Shown here: positions 59,194 through 64,000 of the stretch, in pieces | Layout: each line of letters starts with the position of its first letter | Position numbering within the stretch: position 1 is the first letter of the stretch | DNA from: Magnolia sinica | Taxonomy: Eukaryota > Streptophyta > Magnoliopsida > Magnoliales > Magnoliaceae | Reading direction: 5' to 3' | Assembly: GCF_029962835.1 (NCBI RefSeq) | Contig: NC_080583.1 | Span: 2,542,001-2,606,000 of the forward strand | DNA: 64,000 nucleotides | Notes under the pieces: generated by a model | The model's input: the letters and a program-made list of their open reading frames with translations, nothing else | The model's database searches: none | Told to the model about the DNA's origin: nothing | Position numbers and translations under genes: made by a program

Positions 59194-59805
59194 AGAAGTG
59201 GATTGGCTGGTGTACCATACACCAGCGATATAGCTGATGTGGGCACGTGTCATTAGAAGACGAGCGCTAACGCTCTTTGAGCTCCGAGTTGTACGAACGG
59301 TTCAAAGGAGATCAAAGTTACATGGGACAAAAAATGATGTATGTATACATCCACACCGTTCATCCATTTTTCAAGATCATTTTAGAGTATGAGCCAAAAA
59401 ATGAATTATATCCAAAACTAAATAGACCATACCACAAATAGCAGCGGAATAATGATTTTCACCGTTAAAACATTTATAGGGCCCACCATAACGTTTATTT
59501 TCCATCCAATTTGTTCATATGGTCACAAAAACCTGGATGAAGAGGAAAAACAAATTTCATATTGATTCAAAACTTCTATGATCCCCAAAAGGGTTCCAAT
59601 GGTAGACGTTCAATCCCCATTGCTTTTTCCAGTGTGGTCCACTTGATCTTTAGATTTATCTTATTTTTTGGATGAAGCCTTATGATGAGCTAGTAAAATG
59701 AATGGACAATTTGGATATAACACATACCTCATAATGGGACTAACTTGCTGACGTTAACGCACCCGATGGATCACTTGTGTGTGGTACACCAGCCAATCCA
59801 CTTCC
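59194..59805. mobile_element. Mutator-like MITE, second copy of the 18056 element
   Basis: Ends AGAAGTGGATTGGCTGG and CCAGCCAATCCACTTCC. GTGTACCATACACCAGCGAT on the left mirrors GTGTGTGGTACACC on the right. Flanking 9-mers GACTTGAGC (59185-59193) and GACCTTAGC (59806-59814) agree at 7 of 9. Internal blocks such as GAGCTCCGAGTTGTACGAAC correspond to those of 18056-18672. Confidence 0.85.
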
Positions 59806-60094
59806 GACCTTAGCTAAGGCTTGCTATTAGGAGAAGATTCATATGATCAAAGGATTGAAATAGTCAAGGGTTCAAATAAAACTTGTTGCTTGCCCATGAT
59901 AAGTCACATCATATAAATGATTTTCATTTTACGAAGGATCATTTCAATCCTAAATTACTTTTAAGGCATGTTTGATTTGCTGTTACGTGGAATTTGAGTG
60001 AATTTAACAATTAATTAATATTTATCTTACTAAAATTGGATGTAAAATTTGACATCTTTAGTAGGTTGCCGTTCAGAAAAGGAAGCCTTAAGAT

Positions 60095-60649
60095 TAGAGT
60101 TGGGAACATGGCGACTCGACTCGGCCGGCTCGTTCAGACCCGACTCGATCCGAATCGAGTGAGTGAATCGATCCAAACCCAATGGACTTTGTCCATTCCG
60201 AACTCAAACCAAGTCGAGTTTGGGTCACCCAGTAACTCGACTTGACTTGACTCGACTCGACTCGAAATCTGACTTGGTACTTACTTGACTCAATTCAAAA
60301 CTCGAATCATACATAAAAATGTATCCAAATTTGACATTTCAGATCTAAGATGACATGTAACTAATGAAGAGGCTGCAATTCTGGTAGGTGCACCTAGGTT
60401 CTGAGCTCTAATTTCAGCTCGCAGATACCCGCCATACCTGACCCGACTTGGTGCTGACTCGACCTGACTCGGTACCTGTGATAAGGTCGGACTCAGTTCG
60501 GGTTAATCCAAGCTAGACCTGGACTCGGATTGAGTTAGGCATGCTAGACTTGATACCAAGTCGGGTCAAGTTCGGGTTAGGTCTATTTCAAAACCGATCA
60601 AGTTGGGTTAGCCTTAACTCGGTCCGACTCGATTCAATGCCCAACTTTA
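60095..60649. mobile_element. hAT-like element with perfect 8-bp TSD
   Basis: The ends TAGAGTTGGG and CCCAACTTTA are inverted, and the exact duplication CTTAAGAT flanks them (60087-60094 and 60650-60657). Both subterminal regions are dense in CGACTCGA/GACTCGGT words. The frame at 60036-60245 crosses the border and is a shadow. Confidence 0.9.
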
Positions 60650-60657
60650 CTTAAGAT

Positions 60658-61335
60658 TCTAGGTGACCAAACTTTGCGAGCTCCACCATGATGTATATCT
60701 TTTATCCACATAGTCCATTTATACTATACGATCATTTACGGGCATGAGCTCGAAATTGAAGCAAATCCAAAACTTAGGAAGATCACAACACAAGAAACAG
60801 TGGAAGCAATGATGTCATTCGTTGCAACCTACATATGACCCGCCATAATGTTTATTTGAGATCCAACTTGTTCGTAAGGTCACATAGGCATGGATGAAGG
60901 GAAAACACAAATATCATCTTAATCCAAAGTTTCTATAGTCCTTAAGAAGTTTTCAATGAGTATTATTCCATCCCCACTGTTTTTTTGTGGTACGATGGGT
61001 TAAAGTTCTAGATCTACCTCATTTCTTAGTTCATGCCCAAAAATAACCAAATCATTTTTTTTAGCTCATCCACACACATGCACACATGCAAACATAGAGG
61101 TGATGGGGTCTAACATGTGTAGTTACTTGCATAGAAATTTAAAATGGCAAATGCCCATGAGTAAATAGAATTGACATCAATTGTGGAGATAAAATCTGAA
61201 CAGTTGGATGTTATAGATGTATGGATGAGATTTGCAGAGTTAAATCTAAATGCATTGCAATGTGACACATCATTAGTCAACTTTTGAATTCGGACCCTCT
61301 TCCAAATTCACATTATAAATCTCAACTTGGATAAT
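60658..61335. other. Partial GGGCCC-family MITE, then AT-rich sequence
   Basis: About 60685-61050 shows family words (CCACCATGATGTATATCTTT, GAAACAGTGGAAG, CATGGATGAAGGGAAAACAC) but no clean terminal repeats. No gene is seen. Confidence 0.45.
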
Positions 61336-61555
61336 GGATACACAACAAATAAAATCTCTTAAATTCTATCATTTTAATCATTCCAAATTAGTTCTTTTTC
61401 TTCGAAAATGAATAGCTATCATAACCCTTGTCTAATCAAATGGTTGGATACACACCAAATAAAATCTCTTAAATTCTATCATTTTAATCATTCCAAATTA
61501 GTTCTTTTTCTTTGAAAATGAATAGCTATCATAACCCTTGTCTAACCAAATGGTT
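61336..61555. repeat. 110-bp tandem duplication, two near-identical copies
   Basis: GGATACACAACAAATAAAAT begins at 61336, and its copy with one substitution begins at 61446, an exact 110-bp period. The copies differ at about three positions. Two such close copies point to a recent event. Confidence 0.93.
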
Positions 61556-61950
61556 GAAATATCAAAATTTTCTTACATCCCTCATGAAAAGGAGCTAGCC
61601 CTATTGCATGCATAGTTAATAAATAAATAAATAACTAAAATTCCAATGTATAAATTCCACGTGGTATTATAAATTTATAATAGGTGAGGCATGTAAATGA
61701 CCACATACTCTTTCTAATATTCGAAATCTTTCTGATATCCTTCTTAAACTGAAAGTTGCATGGCTACCCGGTAATATACGGTATAAATACGTACCACCCA
61801 TGTGAGTGAGTGCAGGAATGAATATTTTGATACTCACATGAGTACCTATGCACCCAGCAATTGGTACACATTCCATACATTCAACTGAACTGAACCGTCA
61901 AAATCATGTGTACCCTTTAAATGGCTCAAAACCAAAAGAAATGTTTATGT
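61556..61950. other. Intergenic, no gene recognised
   Basis: AT-rich sequence with an (AATA)n run (about 61618-61634). A reverse frame (61667-61876) has no domain. Confidence 0.45.
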
Positions 61951-62387
61951 GGGACACTCCGAATAGGCTGGGGCTCTGAGGGGCCCACCATGATGTGTGG
62001 GTTTTATCCACACCGTCCATCCATTTATTTATATTGTTTTAGGTGGTCGGCCAAAAAACTAGGTAGATCCAAGGATCAAGTAGGCCACACCATGATGCCC
62101 ACCATTGAAACCTTCATAGGGCCCACCGTTATGTTTATTTACTATCTGACATCATAAGGTCACATGGACCTGGATGAACGGAAAACACAAATATCAACTA
62201 CGTCCATAAGTACTGTCCCTAAAGAAGTTTTCAACAACAGGCGTTTAATCCCCATGTGTGGCTTACTTGAGCAATGGATCTGCCTCATTTTTGTTTTTAC
62301 ATGTTAAAATGATGAGGAGAAATAGATGGACGGTATGGATTAAACCCATACAACATGTTGGTCCCTCAACGCCCCCAGCCTGTGTCC
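61951..62387. mobile_element. GGGCCC-family MITE, AGGCTGGGG ends
   Basis: Left GGGACACTCCGAATAGGCTG and right CCCCAGCCTGTGTCC form an imperfect inverted repeat. Inside, GGGGCCCACCATGATGTGTG and CACACCGTCCATCC are mirrored by AGATGGACGGTATGGAT and ACAACATGTTGGTCCC. No good target duplication was found. Confidence 0.7.
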
Positions 62388-62683
62388 AGTTGGTGGACAT
62401 CTAATGGGGTGGGCCCTATGATTTATATGGTGTGATTCGAAAATATAAACCAGGTGTACGGTTAATACATGCTTCTGGACCATCATAATCACCCATACTG
62501 TTCTCATAAAATCGTTAGCCCAGTGCATAAATGTCCCGCGAACTACAATTTAGCAGAGTCCCGCAGAACACTAAACCAATTCTTTTTGCCGTTGATGCAT
62601 CCTCTTACGGCCATTTCCGAAACACTTCAGCGCTAATTACTATGATTAATTACGTATTCTTTATGTGTTTTAGAGAAAATTTT

Positions 62684-63043
62684 AATACTGTGACGGATTG
62701 TGACAGATGATACGCAGGCGCTCCCGGTAGAACTTTTCAAACGTAATGTAAACCGTTAAAATAGTGGGATCATCGTTAGATAGATTATAAAACAATGCTT
62801 TTATAGAGATGATAGTTAAATGGTCGCTTATATATGACTTGTAAGATGAACGGTAGAGATGCAAAAATAATCAACTGTTCAAACGAGACAAAAGAAATTT
62901 TGAATTTTATGTTCTTTTGTTATTTTTGAACTATCTAAATTAATTCACGTTATTTGTACGTCGTAGTTTGAGTCATGTACATGCAACTTGTACGAACTTT
63001 TTCGTGCATGCGTATCATCCATCACGCTCTGCCAGAGTACCAG
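62684..63043. mobile_element. MITE family D, copy
   Basis: The left end ATACTGTGACGGATTGTGAC with ATGATACGCAGGCGCTC is matched by the right end GCATGCGTATCATCCATCAC with CTCTGCCAGAGTACCAG. The AT-rich interior keeps a few family words (GAACTATCTAAATTAATTCA). Confidence 0.65.
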
Positions 63044-63918
63044 ATAAACTACTCTGCTTTTTATTACCTCCGGAAAAAAGAGCGTCATCGAGGCGCTAAA
63101 AAGGAGTACGGTTTTGACGCTAGCGCCGACGCGCACCAAATAGTTTTTAAATGATAGTTTTAGGGAGATTCGCGCGAGTTGATATTTAAATTAGATTTTC
63201 GCCATACGTGTAAACTTCTAAAAGATCTGATCCATTTATCATGTGGAACCCATCCATTGAATTGCATTGTAACTAAAACTAAGTCTCTGAAAACCCATGA
63301 ATTATTAGGTAGTGGACCAAGTGATGAGTGGATCATATTCATTTTTTGTGAAGGGGAATATTAGAATGGGCCACACGTGATTAATAGATCGGATCATATA
63401 CACGTGGGTTATATTTACGTATGTGTGGTCTAATATATCAAGTCGCTTAACTGCTTAATGTTTGGTGTTTCTATGATTTTGTTTCTGAAACTGAGAAAGC
63501 TAAGGAAGCGTCCAATTCACAACACGTGCGAAAGCGAGCCGCAGTTATCGTTGCACGCGCTATCTCTTTCTCTCTCCTTACGTGATTGGTGAAGGCGACA
63601 CGTTAGTATCTCGTGATGATGACTGGGCACTTCCATCTCTTTTTTCCTGCATTGTACTTCCACCTCGACCGTTGTATATACACTGGTTATCTGTATATGG
63701 TCGGATGATGACTGCTGGCCATGATCATGAGTTGTTTGATACTCTTCAGGGAGTCTGATGGATCCGTACTCATGCACCCAGGAACATGGTGGCAGGAATC
63801 TGTGGGGCCCAACGTGAAAATTTTGTTTTATCCCCACATAATATCCATTTTCCCAACTAATTTTACAGCACATATCTAAAACTCAAGAGGACCACACTGC
63901 TGGAAACATGTATAAGGG
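63044..63918. other. Intergenic; MITE fragment at the end
   Basis: No gene is recognised. A reverse frame (63517-63873) shows no domain and overlaps a partial GGGCCC-family MITE (about 63795-63915; GGGGCCCAACGTG, then CCACACTGCTGGAAACA). Confidence 0.45.
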
Positions 63919-63920
63919 GT

Positions 63921-64000
63921 AGTAGATTAATTAGATGTTGCCCGGGTAACCTTTGCAGGTGTTTCCCTCACCATGGGGCCTACCTAGATATATGTGTTGT
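63921..64000. mobile_element. Start of a GTAAC-type MITE, cut by the window end
   Basis: AGTAGATTAATTAGATGTTG with CCCGGGTAAC, then GGGGCCTACCTAGATATATG, parallels the left end of the MITE at 31351-31880. Its right end lies outside the window. Confidence 0.55.

Noticed and set aside
63517..63873. 118-residue reverse ORF
   Set aside because: It crosses a GGGCCC-family MITE fragment, and no domain is visible.

Overview
The window is plant nuclear DNA dominated by transposable elements, with only two intact protein-coding genes visible. Both genes are angiosperm immune-signalling types. The miniature inverted-repeat elements (MITEs) with termini rich in GGGCCCAC and CCGTCCATCC resemble repeats that I associate with magnoliid genomes such as the laurel and magnolia groups. 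That placement is an inference from memory and not a database result. I see no rRNA, tRNA, CRISPR or bacterial-type operon signal.

Genes. (1) At 17150-17704 (+) is an intronless calmodulin-like EF-hand protein that closely resembles the CML41 type. (2) At 40061-41962 (+) is an intronless LysM receptor-like pseudokinase of the LYK4/LYK5 type, the chitin co-receptor class. Its HRD and DFG motifs are both degraded. (3) At 22522-22929 (-) is a C-terminal fragment of a BAHD acyltransferase with an in-frame stop, enclosed in a transposon-like element.

Layout. 0-8 kb: degenerate tandem repeats interrupted by a PIF/Harbinger-like element (304-1242), a duplicated segment (2280-3130 and 4240-5500) and a palindromic MITE. 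8-10 kb: a solo LTR (8118-8914) and a hAT-like element with a perfect 8-bp target-site duplication and a coiled-coil ORF inside (9109-9915). 10-17 kb: repeats, a second duplicated segment and several MITEs. 17-19 kb: the CML41-like gene followed by a Mutator-like MITE. 19.7-31.3 kb: a nested inverted-repeat complex. It holds two terminal-inverted-repeat units in tandem (A 20262-24353 and B 24485-30639), each with subterminal arrays of a 21-bp minisatellite in opposite orientations. A SINE, a 3.5-kb solo LTR, a hAT-like insertion and the BAHD fragment lie inside it. 31-39 kb: another MITE, a second solo LTR of the 8-kb type, a hAT-like element and a Mutator-like MITE. 40-42 kb: the LYK gene. 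42-64 kb: no gene found, only dispersed MITEs, hAT-like elements and short tandem duplications.

The two genes are not an operon and are 22 kb apart. Both belong to families linked to pattern-triggered immunity, and published work connects members of both to plasmodesmal closure. Both also have a copy of the same dispersed MITE family, called family D here, ending 105-140 bp upstream of the start codon. I did not find an undescribed protein system. The most unusual structure is the 19.7-31.3 kb inverted-repeat complex with its minisatellite arrays.
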